DNA from: Azolla caroliniana
Lineage: Eukaryota > Polypodiophyta
Assembly (NCBI GenBank): GCA_043228905.1
Contig: JBHGNT010000001.1
Span: 6,882,001-6,946,000 of the forward strand
Length of the DNA stretch: 64,000 bases
Direction of reading: 5' to 3'
Below the pieces are notes generated by a model, which saw only the letters and a list, made by a program, of their open reading frames with translations, ran no database searches and had not been told where the DNA came from. Made by a program: the position numbers and the translations under genes. The stretch's first letter is position 1, and the number at the start of each line of letters is the position of its first letter. Below are positions 1 to 13,592 of the stretch, piece by piece.

Positions 1-199
1 AAGGAGAGTTTGGCCCTTCTGCCTAGAAAATAAATCTACCAGTACACTAGGGAATGGGGAGGATTCAAGAACTCACCACTTATTGGTATGGAATGGCTTA
101 TACCGAGTCCCTTGATGACATAGTATTATTAGATTCTCGTGCCTCATCTTGTTTTGAGGAATGATTCCTTATATCTAACAGGCGAGGAAGGTGAAAATA

Positions 200-700
200 C
201 CATGGCACATATGAAAGACCAAAAATTGACTATTGATATACTAATGGACAGAAGAAATAACAAAACATGGACTACCACATGACTCTCGGATAGAAGAAAG
301 ACCAAAAGGTTTAGTCAGTGATAATCTATACCCGCTAAAGCCATCATATTAGGAAGTATTTTGCGATCTTTTAAGTGGGTTTTTATTGATGATGATAAAG
401 CTATACTCACACCACCATATCAAGTCATGTTTGACTATCTTAGGTATTGGGGGATGTGATTTAATTGGACCATGAGAAATGGATTCTTGTTTGATGGATT
501 TCGTGGGGTAACACAACAACTCCGTAGGATAAAAGGGAAGTTGATTAAGCAATTTTCGCATCCATGTTGGATGGGGACATTGTCCCAAGATGAGGTAGAG
601 TTATGTCATCTAGTATTACAACAACACTTGAGAGGGTTTACCTTGCCATATTGGTACGAATGAATTAGTGGAGATAGCAATGGTTGTATTATGATCTTGT
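200..700 (+). mobile_element. Decayed LINE ORF2 C-terminal fragment
   Basis: Around 440-600 the plus strand encodes a broken block (YWGM, stop, FNWTMRN, then a Phe/Gly-rich stretch and GV) that matches the better preserved LINE tail on the minus strand near 36000-36200 (YWGLWFNWNMRN) and a third copy near 16690-16780. Stops interrupt every frame, so it is a dead remnant. The limits are approximate, and the rest of 1-1440 shows no gene I can support. Confidence 0.4.
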
Positions 701-1814
701 TTGAATAACAACCATACATTTACGGACAAAAAAACTGAAAAATTCTTTTATAGAAGAAAACCAAAAGGGGACAAATGTATGAACATTGGTATTATCAGAA
801 AGTTCCAAACCTCATGTCGGATGATCTCGTGGTTGATATCATGCCTTTTTTGAACCTCAAGGATATAACAAAGGTATAGAGCAAAATCCTCAGCGAATTC
901 TCTCCTCGGGTTTATGTTATGCCCTCAAATGCCCTAAGTTTATGTTATTATCCTAATGTCTTCCATATATTAAAGCAAAGGAAGGGTAGGCGAGAAAACC
1001 TCAGAGATATATATCCTCACTGAGGTATTTACTATTTATTCCCACAAAAGCCTCAAAAAAGTTCTCATTATGCTTCATGATGCCGTTGAGGGGTCAAACC
1101 AGAGAATGGACAGGGGGGAAACCTTGAGAAAGACCCTCCTGGGGGTCTTGGTGGATTGCACATGCACCGAGGTTTTTCATTATATCTATGGATGAAAGCC
1201 ACTATTGCGCCCTCGCGGATTTGTGTCTACTCGGGCTTTTCATTATTTCTCCGAATGCCATCTATGCCGGCCGTGAGGAACCCATCAAGCGTGTTTGTTT
1301 GAGTCCTTCCAAGGGGGGTAGGGGTTAGGGAGAGGGGGGGGGGCATTTTGGGGAAATAAATAAAAGACATACCACAGGGGCATCTCTGGGAAATACAGAA
1401 AACCGCAGGTATGAAAGGAAAAACAAATATGTAGTTACTGTGTCAAGCCAAGCTAAGCTAAGCTAAGCCCTAAGAAACCAAAAGAAAACCCTAATTTCTC
1501 CACCGTCTGGCTTTTTCTTCGAATCCTTCAATGCAGCTGAGGTTTAAGGCTATGGATTCCTCTTAAAACCGAGAGTGTTCAAAATAATAATAAAAACCCT
1601 GCGTCGAACCCTAATTTTTGGATCCTCTTCTTCAGCAAGACACACTCACTGCATTTCATCTTCGAGGAAATCAAAGTTTAGGGCCTTCTTCTTCTTCTTC
1701 TTCTTCTTCTTCGAAGAGAAACCTGTGGTTTTTGCCCTAAAAAAAGACGCTAGATTTAAAGTCTCTTTCTGTTCTTCAACAAATTAAAACCCTCTCACTT
1801 TCAAAGCTTTTACT

Positions 1815-2270
1815 ATGGCTGCTTCCTCTGGAGCTTCTCGACTCTTCTCAATGATTAGAAACCATCGTTTTTTGGCGTCTTCTTCTCTTTCTTCTAGATC
1901 TTCTCAGCTCTTCTCAGTGATCAGAAACCATCCTTTCATGGTTTCTTGTTCGTTCTTCTTCTTTACGCTCTTCATATTTCCTTCTACTTCTCGCATCCTT
2001 CTCTTCTTCTCTCCTCTTCTTCTTTCCACATTTCTGTGTGCCATCATTGTTCTCTCTTTCCTTCCCCATTCAGGTGGAATGGAGCCTTTCGTGGATTCAG
2101 ATCAGGATGCGTATTCTTCTTCTTATTCTTCTTCATTAACTATTGCAGAAATGAAGCTTGGGAATGGAACTATTGAAGAGATCTTCTTCTCAAGTCAAGA
2201 GGATTTCGTCAACACAGAAACGTTTTCTTCGTCTTCTTCTTGTTTTTTAGAAACTGATCAGAACTACTGA
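1815..2270 (+). CDS. Hypothetical serine-rich small membrane protein (151 aa)
   Basis: This is an open frame of 151 codons that I do not recognise as any family. Upstream (1440-1814) lies CT-rich sequence with several 'aaaccctaa' motifs, typical of plant 5' leaders, and an AATAAA polyadenylation-like signal sits at 2338-2343, so a short intronless transcript is plausible. The first 45 residues hold two tandem copies of a Ser-rich unit ending in an Ile-Arg-Asn-His motif (IRNHRF and IRNHPF). Residues about 48-85 form one or two hydrophobic segments fit for a membrane span. The tail is acidic and serine-rich. The low-complexity TTC-rich DNA can make open frames by chance, so expression evidence is needed to call it a gene. 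Confidence 0.4.
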   Translation: MAASSGASRLFSMIRNHRFLASSSLSSRSSQLFSVIRNHPFMVSCSFFFFTLFIFPSTSRILLFFSPLLLSTFLCAIIVLSFLPHSGGMEPFVDSDQDAYSSSYSSSLTIAEMKLGNGTIEEIFFSSQEDFVNTETFSSSSSCFLETDQNY

Positions 2271-3393
2271 AATTTTGATGCAGAGAATGCTACGAAGAAT
2301 AATTAAGAGATGAGAAGAGTTGTACCCATTCTACATGAATAAAATTGTTCTAACCATTTTGATTCTACTAGAAAAGCTTTTTTCATGCCGTTGCTGATTA
2401 ATCTCAACAAACAGGTCACTATACTAGCCATGAAGATGAACCCAATGGTCATAGCACCATGCATGGTGATTGTAAAATGCTGTTAATACCAAATACGTGG
2501 CGGATAGTATGCCTTAAAAGAAACTTCTTGCTAAATGAAATATTGAGTTCAGTTCATATCTAAATATACTTGCAATTTACGCATATGCTTTTATATGGTG
2601 AAAAGAGGTGATGCTTCATTACTACAGAGTTTTTGTTGTCCTCAACGTAGCTCGTTTAATTGTTTGCTTTTGTATCTAATGATGATTAAATAAGATAAAT
2701 GCTGTAGCAAGGTGGGTGTTTGGGAAAGAAAAACTCTGTTGAGCCCAAATATACTGAATTCAACTCCGTTTTTTGTTGTGTTCTTGACCTTCACCTTCCT
2801 GGGCCATATATCCACATTAACTCATGTATGTAAACTTTGCGTTTATATAATGGAGAGATTTGATAGATTCTAAATCCTAACCTCAATGACTGGGTAAAGG
2901 CAGTCAGATTCTTTGCTGTACTAAAATTATCAGTATATTTTGATCAGTTGATTTGTGATTGTGGTGAGGACTCATAGCTTGGGGCACAACGCATGTACCA
3001 TCAACGCTACGTTATTTTGCTGAACAGTTACCAAGCTCAATAATGTTGTCAATGTTGTTTTGCAAACACTTGAAAACTGAATTCATTTGATATATTTTCC
3101 AATTCCCATTCAATAATCAAGCTATTTTAACTTATGATGAGGCACTGTATTCAAATTTGATTTTTTCATCAGAAGTTGAGCTAACTTAGCTTACAGAAAG
3201 AAGTATTTCTTACCTTTACCTTTCCCGCATTGCCATTACAGAACTTATGAATGAAATATGCAGATAGGACCCGTTCTATATATTGCTTGTTCAGAGCATA
3301 TATGCGTTGAGATCAAAGTCGGTTCTCAAAGACATGATTGACCTCATCCCTCAATCTTTGATATAGAACTTCAAGAACAAAATTAACAGCATA
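2271..3393. other. Intergenic AT-rich spacer
   Basis: No credible open frame, repeat or RNA gene is seen. It holds the 3' end of the possible gene at 1815-2270 and the downstream region of the minus-strand oxidoreductase. Confidence 0.6.
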
Positions 3394-6300
3394 TCATAGT
3401 TTGGCATTTGAAGCCAAGAGAGACTGAATCTTCTCAGAGGCTGCTAGGCCACTTAATATAGCACATTCTACATTTGGGCCTAAACAAAAATCCCCACAAA
3501 CTGCAATACACATATCCTCATCCACCAAACATCTTTCTTCCATTGCAATGTATTCTTTTGGGAAGGCACTACCCCTACAAACAAACATTAAAACGTTTAG
3601 TAGAAAATATAGAAATAGAAGATAGATGGGATGTTGTCAAGCGTGAAAACACCAAGATTCCATTTAGAAAACCCATTTTACATTTTCTTGTCAGCAAATA
3701 AAGATCATAAGCAGTATAAATACATAAAAAATAATTCTTAAAGCAGTCATACCATCGGTGAGCTTTAGCAAAGATGGGGAGAGGCATGTCTCCAATAACC
3801 TTGAAATGCTCGAAGCACGAGTTTGCAATGCTCACCAAAAGATCATCAGAAAGTTTGCCCAAACCTGTTCTATCGATAATATCTTGGGCATATTCTGCTG
3901 TTGATTGAAGAACCCAACATTCCCTGGAAAATAGAAAACAGTCACCTATCAAATCAAACAGCACATACAAGAGATTAGTCAACTTGATACTCGTATTATA
4001 TTTCCAAAAGCACATTTTCAGTACTGCCTATTTTTTAGAGGCATACTTCGAGCAAAGCCATTGTTCTGAGAAGCCTAGTCTGAAAAGTTATTGCAAAACC
4101 TCTATATTTTTCGTTCTCTTATGGTTTTTTCCCAATAATGTTAATTCATCACTACATTTGCAAATAACAGGACATGCCTCATAATATTTCCTCATTAATT
4201 AAGATGACTATTCCCTTGTGTAGGGAGGAATTAATACCCAGCTGAGAGCTCGTCTCGACCAGGTTTGCTAGAATCACGGGATGCCCAAGCTAGCACTTTA
4301 GATCCAGATATTGCAAATCCATCATAAGGTATCTGTTCAAAAACTAAGATTCCCTCAATGTACAAACACATGTAAACGTTACATAACAATCACATGAACC
4401 TATCTACATCTCTCACAATATACAAACTCATAACAATCACATATACAAAGCTATACACAAAACAATCACATTATAAACTAATCATTTTTTATTACATAAC
4501 AGTTTTTGTTTACCGAAGTCAGACGCTCTGGAAATGCTAGCATGATAGCAAAGCTGGAGGAGGAAGTCACACCAGCTACTTTTTCCATCAAACTTGGTAC
4601 TCGAGCTCCAGTTACAACCCACATTATTTCAAAATTTTATCAATAAACCTTCCCATGTATAAATTACTATATGTGCATGTATTTGTTCAGATGAGAGATT
4701 ATGAACAAAACTTCAACAAAATGCAAAGCATAAGTACACAAAAAGGAGCATATATAATAATATATGCTTTCTTTTTCATGTTTATTAATCCAACGAAGAT
4801 GAATATATTATTGACCACTACTGTTAATATTTCATCATGATCATTTCTTGTTTTGTTTTTTGTGGTTTGAAACTTTATCTCATACCAAGGGTTCATCATC
4901 ATGAAGAACATTATGAATGTATTACAAACGAGAAGAAGAAGAACAGACAGAAGCAATACACAAAGGTGGAGGTACTTTATTCTGGATGAAGAAGCGTGAA
5001 GATGCCATGTTCTTGTCAGTTGCGATGACTGCTTCAAATTTTCCTAGCTCTTGCCCATCCTTACCAGACAGAATCCACTTTCTATGCTCTTTTTCCCATT
5101 CCATGTTCATAACCGTGACCCCAAACCTCGATTGAACTCCTAATTTTTCAACATTCCCAATGGATCATCAACGACTAAACTTGATAGATTAACAAGGGAA
5201 ACATGGGGTTGAACTAAATACATAGATTTCTTTACAATCCATGATTGCATGCTCATTTATAAGGAATTCTTGGTCTTCAATGAATCATGGATTGATTTCC
5301 ACATAATCACTTTCATGAAGGAATATCATGAAGTAAGATTATGATCCTATGATGGTAGTTTTCAAGACTAAAATCTCTGGCTTCAAGGAAAACATGTCTG
5401 TTATCAATCATCCTTCTCCATTAATATAAGAATAAAAAACATGTATCATGGTATTCTACCTTCTAAAATACTAAATACACTAGCATGATTATCGCATAAA
5501 ATTTATAATATCGTAAGCTATTATATCTCTCCATAATCATTGTGACTCTTCCATCATAATAGAACTGTATTATATCATGGCAGGTAATGGTATCACTTTT
5601 AGAAATGAATCCTTCCATAGCAAGACATTGGGGGTGGCATGCCAATATATTTGGCTTTGCTCCATTATTAGGTATTTTCTATCCCAAACTTCTCAAAGAG
5701 TATTGATTATTATAATCTCTTTCTAGATAAGCTACTAACATCATCTTCATACCTGGTTGTCGTGATAATGCTTGACAAATTGCATTCATACCCGGAATGC
5801 CGACATATCGCTTTTTCATTACACCCTGTTAAGCACGGCAAACAAGTATCAGTCCAAAGATGTAAAGAAAACTTATGTAAATTTCTTTTAATAACAGACA
5901 TGAGTGAAGATACACACAGAATCTTCGACAAATATTTTCGAACTTGTATCATATGTACCAAATTTTCCTTTCCATTCCGCAATTATCCCCATACCCTCCC
6001 AGTTTTCAACTAGCCTTTGCACATTTGTATCTTTAATCGTAATATATTGTGTTCCATGATCAAAGTAATACATTTTTCCATCACCGCTTCTTTCTCTGTG
6101 TCATATCATTAAACAATATCATGAAAAATACACCCAAATTTCCAAAAAATGCATCATATTATCATTGGGAAAAATATCAGTTAAAGTTAGAGCTTTTTAT
6201 GAAATATATTAGATTTGTCAGCCATGTAACCAAGCCATTAATCCAGGTCTGAATTTAATAGAATTTTCCCACTTGAAATTAGGTTTGGAAATGCCAATGC

Positions 6301-7823
6301 TGACATGTATTTTAGGTCACATACATGTTTCGATATTTAGATGGGAAGTCAAGCTTTGTAATCAATTTACCAAGCCAAATTGTAAGTTGAAGCTGTATGA
6401 AGCTGTGTAAAGCAGTTATCATTCAATGTCTAAATAAATTATCAGCCACTGAAAATGATTGCGTGGCAAGACTATTTGTGACACATCAACCATTAAAAAT
6501 GCTGATTGAGCAGGTAAACTTGAAAAATAAGTTTCTTTGAGTAATTTCCATAAAATTGGACATCATCTGTCCATTTCTTTCTCTTCGAAAAAGAAACATT
6601 TTGTGTCAAGAACAGATAGCAATTCATAGGCACAAAAATGTATGGAAGGATAACGCAAAAGGCACAACAATTTAAAAATAACGACAGGAAGGATGCACAC
6701 TATAGGATAATGGCAGAAAGAAGCATGACAAACATAGATTAATAGAAGAAAAATGCATAACAATTATGAAAATTTACAGAAAATGATACTAATAAACAAA
6801 ACAAGAAAAAATATCTCATATATGAGAAGGCTTTCTAATGGAGTTTAAAAATAATATGTGAATAGTAATCATAGACTTAAACTTCCTTGAGACAATTCCT
6901 TTTTCATATCTCAAGTTTTTTCACGGATTCAACAAAAACAAATGTGAAGAATATCCATAGACTTAACCTTCATTGAGATTTTCTTTTTCATATCTAGAAT
7001 GGGGTTTTTCATGGACTCAAAAAAGAAAATGGGAACAATAGAATTCACTTTCTTTTTGAAATTTTTTGTATATATATTTTCATGTATCAAGAAAAGAATA
7101 TATGACTTTTTTCCATATCTAAAATAGGTATTTTCATGGATTCAAAAAAGGAAATGTGAGATAATATGCATAGACTTAACCTTCTTTGAGACATTCTTCC
7201 GCCAGCACCCCGGCCTGAATCAAAAACCATAACAGAGACTCCTTGTTCAGCTAACCGAGACGCGCACACAAGCCCAGAAACTTCGAAAATAGAAAGAAAA
7301 TGATATCAGATAGATCAAACTGCCAAAATTTCATTGAAAATTCAATATAAAATGGCATCAGAAAGTTCAAAACTCGTAATACCATAGAAAATGAAAAACA
7401 TAAACCTGTGTCAATTGCAAAATCAAAAGGGTAATATAGACATGAAAGCTCATATAATGTCATTCAAAATACAGAATGAAAATGAGCACCAGAGAAATCA
7501 AATATCTAGTAATGTTACAGGAAATGGTAGATTGATAATAATAATAATAATAATAATACAAAAGGAATATGATACCAGGAAGATCAATACTTTACATCAT
7601 GCCGCAGAAATTTAAAAAAAGAAGAAGCAATGGAATGAGAGAAATTCTCTATTTCAGATCAAATATACGAGAGAGAAAAAAAGATATCTCTGTTACGAAT
7701 TACATAAGAAAAAAAAAGTAGAGATCTTTCTGTCAGGATGATTTGATGAGAGAAAATAGACCTACCTCCTGCGCCCACAATTGCGATCATTTTCTCGGCA
7801 GCAACAGTTGTTGAGGAAGCCAT
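3394..7823 (-). CDS. FAD/NAD(P)-binding oxidoreductase, renalase/amine-oxidase-like (9 exons)
   Basis: The exons on the minus strand read 7823-7766, 7280-7181, 6095-5918, 5825-5753, 5139-4960, 4605-4514, 4332-4238, 3923-3753 and 3574-3394. They join in phase to 375 residues and all introns are GT-AG. The N-terminus carries a Rossmann dinucleotide site (IVGAGVSGL, residues 15-23; GxGxxG), followed by the FAD-family GAGGRM motif near residue 45. The C-terminus has the flavin-site pattern CGDF, then a Gly-Pro-Asn and an SGLAAS helix that closes over the FAD in this fold. It looks like the Arabidopsis At3g04650 type, whose substrate is not known to me. The short N-terminus lacks a clear transit peptide. 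The exon 5/6 junction (4960/4605) is the least certain: a 4962/4592 alternative also keeps phase but gives a poorer family match. Confidence 0.92.
7535..7558. repeat. (ATA)n microsatellite
   Basis: A short run of about eight ATA/TAA triplets within intron 1 of the minus-strand oxidoreductase gene. A G homopolymer of about 13 bases lies at 7894-7906, just upstream of its start codon. Confidence 0.9.
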
Positions 7824-7975
7824 TCTATTTCTTTCCTCTTTGATGAAGACGGGATGATAAAAGAAGAGAGCTGAAGGCGAAGGAAGAAGAAGGGGGGGGG
7901 GGGGGTACCTCAATTTATTTTTAATTCTCAGGGATGCCCCTCAGATTTCATAAGGTGCTTCCCTCTTCTCCAAAG

Positions 7976-8250
7976 GGATGACGATCGGCAATGAAATGGA
8001 ATGACTGAACTCCATCGCCAAAAGAAGCGGGTTATTGTCTTGAGGCCTTTGGGGATGACTCTCCGATGCATAGGGTCATAATGCCCAAAGATATTCAAAG
8101 TTTTCATAAACCATAATGAACTGTCATTACGATCAGCGATCCAATGGGAAGACTTGACTACATGGCGAAAAGAAGTTGGTTATTGTCTTGAGGTCTAGGA
8201 GATGACTCTTCAATGGATTGGGTCATAATGTCCAAAGAGATTCGAAGTTT
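7976..8250. repeat. Two-copy tandem duplication, about 152-bp offset
   Basis: About 125 bases from 7976 recur from 8128 with some 80% visual identity. Both copies contain the shared blocks 'ggttattgtcttgagg' and 'gggtcataatg'. The duplication sits directly upstream of the oxidoreductase start at 7823, so the nearer copy may lie in its promoter. Confidence 0.75.
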
Positions 8251-9574
8251 GTTTGGTGCTTGAGCTACATGCCCTTGGAATGGAACTCCTTCTAGCACAA
8301 CCCCATATAAGGTGATGGACTTGGGATACTAGATTTTCCACGGCATCATCATACCCTCCATGTTACTTTATTGCACTTTTTCTTTTGGGTCTTGATGAAG
8401 TACATATGCCCAATGGATTGTCGAATTTGTATCATTAATATAATGCATTCAACAAATACGTTTGTGAATCACGTATGTATGTTGTTAAGGTTTGGATTTA
8501 ATTGTGCTCTGTATCTAAAACCTTCTCCTAGTTATAGTTTCATCATCGACACTATCAAGATTTAGTCTTGGACTCTTGAGTGTCTAATTACATATTTTAG
8601 ATATGGCCAATTACATATATGAGATTTCAAACCATCAAGGACCAGTTGGCCATGATTGATTGGTCGAATAAGTTGCTTAGGTCAGAACAGGGAGAAGAGA
8701 AAATGGGATTTGGAACCTCGACTGTTGCTCTTTGAGATCATTATTCTGGGAACAAAACCACATTCCCAAACTAAATAGTTATTTCCTTAGACAACTACGA
8801 ACATGGGGTCTTGATCCACCTTTAGGGGAAGTGACCTCAAACCACCATGCGAAATCATCTAAAGCCTAAAATCATTTTTGCGTTGCCATAAAATGTGAAC
8901 CAACAACAATGGCTTTGGGCAAAATAAGAATTTGTTATAAAAAAAGGACCCATACTTGCTTTTGAAGTGGACCAACTACCAACATGGCTTGTTGATGGCT
9001 TTTAAAGAACCTTTGAATGTTAATTAAAAGAAAATCATATGAAGCATATAAAACAATTAATATACTCTATGGATGTATTCTATGTATATTAACCTATTGA
9101 AGCAACACATTGGGCGACAAGCAAAAAATTCTAGAGACATGGTCAAATACGGGTGTTGTTAGATCATCTCTCGCTCTAGTGAATGATGGATATCACTTAC
9201 TTATTGCATGCTCAACAAGAAGTATGATGACTTATTACACGGGCATGATGATTTAAGTATCATTCTCATATCACCACCAATAAGGGGGGACCACAGGTTT
9301 ATGTGCTTGCATTATTTACATATAAAGTGTTTTTATTACATGGTGGTTACCCCCTTCTTTGGAAGGAATCACATCCTTTATATGTTTATTTGGGTCCATT
9401 GGTCAAATTTGGCCTCCTTATGGATTCTCAAAATGTATTCTATTATGGTGAAAAACATTATTACTAAAAATGCTATTGCACAAGATTTAGTGTCCCTGGC
9501 TACATCAATAGCGGGCACAGGGTACACATCAAAATGCCAACATGCATGAAGAATACCCCACCAAGGAGAGAGTT
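8251..9574. other. Intergenic, no supported gene
   Basis: Open frames here (for example 113 codons at 9208-9549) have no recognisable motifs, no leader-like context and no splice structure. Nothing else is seen. Confidence 0.6.
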
Positions 9575-10040
9575 GACATACTAATACTCACTCTAACTTC
9601 CACATATATGCCTTAACTCCACATCTATCATCAAACATCAAAGCATTTCGATAAATATAATCCCAAATTCAATGAGCAATTAGACATTATATGACAGACA
9701 AGGACTATCTTTCAACAAACAAAGTTTGCTCCAATAAACAAAATTGACATACTAATACTCGCTCTAACTTCCAATAGATATGCCTTAACTCCACCTCTAT
9801 CATCAAACATTAGAGCATTTCGATAAATATAATCCCAAATTCAATGAGCAATTAGACATTATATGAAAGGACAAGGACTGTCTTTCAATAAACAAATTTG
9901 ACATACTAATACTCGCTCTAACTTCCATAGTTATGCCTTAACTCCACATCTATCATCAAACATCCGAGCATTTCGATAAATATAATCCCAAATTCAATGA
10001 GCAATAAGACATTATATGAAAGGACAAGGACTATCTTTTA
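9575..10040. repeat. Three-copy tandem repeat, units about 150-170 bp
   Basis: Copies begin at 9575, 9746 and 9900 with 'gacatactaatactc'. Each contains the blocks 'tatgccttaactccac', 'catttcgataaatataatcc' and 'attagacattatatga'. Units are 171 and 154 bp, the difference being a short segment after 'aaggactatctttcaa'. The third copy ends in an A run near 10050. No coding content is seen. Confidence 0.9.
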
Positions 10041-13000
10041 ATTAAATCATGAAAAAAAAAAAACTTGTTTGTTCATGCAGAGTTCATCGTAACAGTATGC
10101 CTAAAACAAGGGGGGGAGATTTTCTATATTTAGAACCCTAAAACAAAACCATGGCCTTTTATGTAAAAAGGAGAGCTTCAAAAATAAATATTACTTTAAA
10201 GATACACTCATCTTTCATATGCCCCACCTTTCTCCTAGGTTCAATACTTGGATGCCCATACATTAAGCCCTATGGCTTTGTACCACTGCATGATTGTCAT
10301 GTTTGGACAACCTTAATCCTCGTAAAGGGTTGTCATACTATAATTGGTTATTACCTATATGACTTTGGATATTTGGCACCAAGCTCAGGAGTTTATGGTT
10401 TAATTGATCATAAGCGGAAGAGTGTTGATCCTTAAGCCAACTCGATCCAATTGCTTCACAATTCGGTTCTTTTGAACACAAATATAATGTTTGGCCCATT
10501 GGTTTGGGTTTCGTGATCCATAAACTCGAAAACTAATATATTGGGCACATTTTCAAAGGTTTAGCCCATTCATACTTCAATTAGTCATAAATATGGTATG
10601 GACATAACCTTATGTATTAATTGCCCAGGTATTTCGTACTTGGAGAAGAATGATTCGAATAGACATGGATTGGTTCTATATTTGGCGTGTACATAATCTA
10701 ATGTGTTTGTTCTCTAGATCTTTCATTGTTGGAGAAGTATGATTTTGATATATGCCGTGTTTATGTTCTTCACCTAGTTAAATACCATGGATTCCTTTGT
10801 GCAATTACTTCTTAGTTCTTGCATAATATTTAGCCAAAGTGGCCAATGAAAGTATGGATTGAAATAAAACAATATTCTTGTCTATTGCGCTAAAAGAGTG
10901 ACTATGATCCATCAATCACTATCATTATAGACAATCATAATAGCATTACGAGGGGGGGGGGGAGGGGAGAAGGACATGACATTCTAATATGGATACATAC
11001 CTATCATTTCTGTTGAATACCAAGCATGCTATTTTCTCGTTTTATCGTTTACTCAAATTGCACAAGTATGGTGTAAAATGACCTAGGATTTATTGATATG
11101 TGTAGGGATAGCTACCTTATTTTGTAGTGGTTGATAATAGTTTACTTTACTCTATTACCTTGCCTCGTAATAAGAGAGCTTTCAAGAAGAGTATGGGACT
11201 AACCTCATCACATCAAAGTTATGATCATATCGTGTAACTCTTGTCTAATGTGGGACATCAAATTTCAAAGTTTGTGCATTGCACCATGTTTGTATGTTAA
11301 GAGACTCTAAAATCAAGGCTTTTTTCTCTTAGAAATATTGAGATCATACACATTAGTTTGGTTGTTAGTTACATGGTTAGATGTCAAATATGGCAATTGT
11401 GCACATTCATTAGTATTTTAATTATGTGTATGGTTAGACTGTCTCATTGACAAGTTGCTATAACTAGAAAAATTACATTCAAATATAACTTCTAAACATG
11501 AAAGAATATTTGAGCCACACAATCTAATTTCCATTATGATTATTCCATTTATCCCTTTGTATGTTAGAACTACAAGCGGATCTTGATGAAGGCAAGTTCA
11601 AACTGAGAAACTAATAAAAGAAAGGATGTTTTACAAAATTTATGGTATACAAACTAGTGCTTATGTGAATTCTTTCAATGGACTTTGCCCGATTGATGCA
11701 ACTAACACATAATATCATCATGTTACTTTCAATTCAAAAATATTTTTTGGCATTCATTGATGTTGGATGTTTTTGCTTCTTGAATGATTGAATAACTCCT
11801 TGTAAGATGAAGGCATAAAACAAATGAGTATGAAGATATGTAAATTGTAGGGGTATAGGATGCAAGAATCACATGCAATCATAATGAAAAGGAGCACAAA
11901 GACATGATGAAGTAATTACTTGAAGCTATCACTGAAAAGCCTATATCCAAGTTATTACACACATGTACATACTCATGAAGGATGGAGGGTGGCTTAAAAT
12001 GCATGACTTGTATGTTATGGACATATCTTTCTACAAAATTGTGTAAATAGTCATATTATTTCAACAAATTTTTAAAAAAAGACATTGAATGGTGGAAGTG
12101 AAAATGTTCAATTGTTCCAAATAGCTCCTAGTTATCTCATTCACTAATGTTGTAAAGTTGATAATATTAACATGTAACTTCTTTATTTTCCCATTTTCAA
12201 TCAAGAAAATATATTGACGTTATCCAAGTATGTAAAGAGAGTGTAATGCCATTTAGCATATAAGAAACTTGGAAGCATTCAGCTTTGAAAGTTTGTGTGG
12301 CCATTGTGCGAGACACATAGAAAGTCACTTTTTTCAAAGTTTTTTCTTAGATTTTATGCTTGCATTGCATGTAACCCAAATGAGTGGTACGATACCAACA
12401 AAAAGTGCAAAAAAGTGAGTAGAACATTCTTATGGTTAATAGATCCTGTAAATGTATGCACGCCACAAGTGAGTTTTCATTGTTTTCGCAACCAAAAGGA
12501 AGTTTGGTGTGATGCATGTTCAATGATGTAAGATCATGGAAATCTAATGTCAATTGCATGAACTTGAAAAGGTAAATATCCTATTCATGAATAGTGAGTA
12601 TTTGAATATATCATTCAATCTAAACCGTGTTTTTCGTTGGCACATGTTTGTAACCATAATTGGGTGGGATGTGGGCGCACTTTGTATGGTAAAGGTCATA
12701 GCAAAGTATTGTTATCTATATCAGAGGCTCATCAATCTTGATGACAAGCATGATTGCAAGTGGTGGTATTACACAAGGAAGTACCAAAGGTTGTTGGCAG
12801 TTGAACTATGAGTTTGTCCTGTGAAGGGTAACACACAAGGTTTCCCCAAAACATGCTAGGCATGGATTAGGAGAACCCTGAAACTTGTTGGGCACAGTCC
12901 AATAATCCAAAACCAAGCTTTCGAATTTGGTTGCATACTCGATCCGAGGTATTCTAATGCATTGTTTGAGAATTCGCCCTGCATGCACCCACATTTGTTG

Positions 13001-13380
13001 AGCACGTTAACGAGAAGATAAACCAAATGCCCACAAAAGAAGTGTGTAACTGAATGAGAAGACACCACATGAATGAGGAACCCACCACTCCCCCCCCCCC
13101 CCCCAAAAAATAAAATAAAATCACTTGAGTGTGTGTGTGGAGGAAACAAGCCAAAAATGGAATATGAAAGAAAAAAAGTCGTGTTGCTTTCGTGCATTGT
13201 CTTTGTTTTTTTCCTCCAAAACTATAAATTTTTGTCTCTCTCTCGATACTGGTATTAGATTTTGTCTCAATTCACCAGAATTGACTTGTTCCCCCCCTCT
13301 AAATTTAGAGATCTACTTCCAAATTTAGGGATTCCTCTCTAACTATATTTGACCCCCTTACCCTCTAAATTTGGTGTTAA
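10041..13380. other. Intergenic, no supported gene
   Basis: A long AT-rich stretch with G- and C-homopolymers (10950-10962, 13091-13104). The 94-codon frame at 10151 and the 78-codon frame at 12295 look like chance frames. I see no RNA gene or element boundary. Confidence 0.55.
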
Positions 13381-13394
13381 TTGAATTCTCTCTC

Positions 13395-13406
13395 TATATA
13401 TATAAC
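13395..13406 (+). promoter_or_regulatory. Candidate TATA box of the SMR gene
   Basis: A TATATATATAAC run lies about 190 bases before the ATG at 13593, in a CT-rich setting typical of plant core promoters. The position is plausible but unproven. Confidence 0.4.
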
Positions 13407-13592
13407 AATCTCTCAACACACAACTACATGCATATATAATATGTGACTGTTATGAGCCCCCAACCCTTGATCTTATTAGTCGAATTCTTAATCATGATTA
13501 GCCATCGCAATTAAGCCCAATCACAGCAAATTAGCACCCCCCACTACCCGACGCTAATCTTCTTCTCATCAGCATTAATATTAATCTCCACC

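Noticed and set aside
3575-4015. 146-codon minus-strand frame taken as a gene of its own
   Set aside because: It is exon 8 of the oxidoreductase read into its introns.
9208-9549. 113-codon open frame
   Set aside because: No motif, no leader context, and composition like the surrounding intergenic DNA.
10151-10435. 94-codon open frame with Cys and Tyr richness
   Set aside because: No recognisable domain or gene signals; likely chance.
13033-13197. Minus-strand frame with a glycine run
   Set aside because: The glycine run comes from a C homopolymer at 13091-13104.
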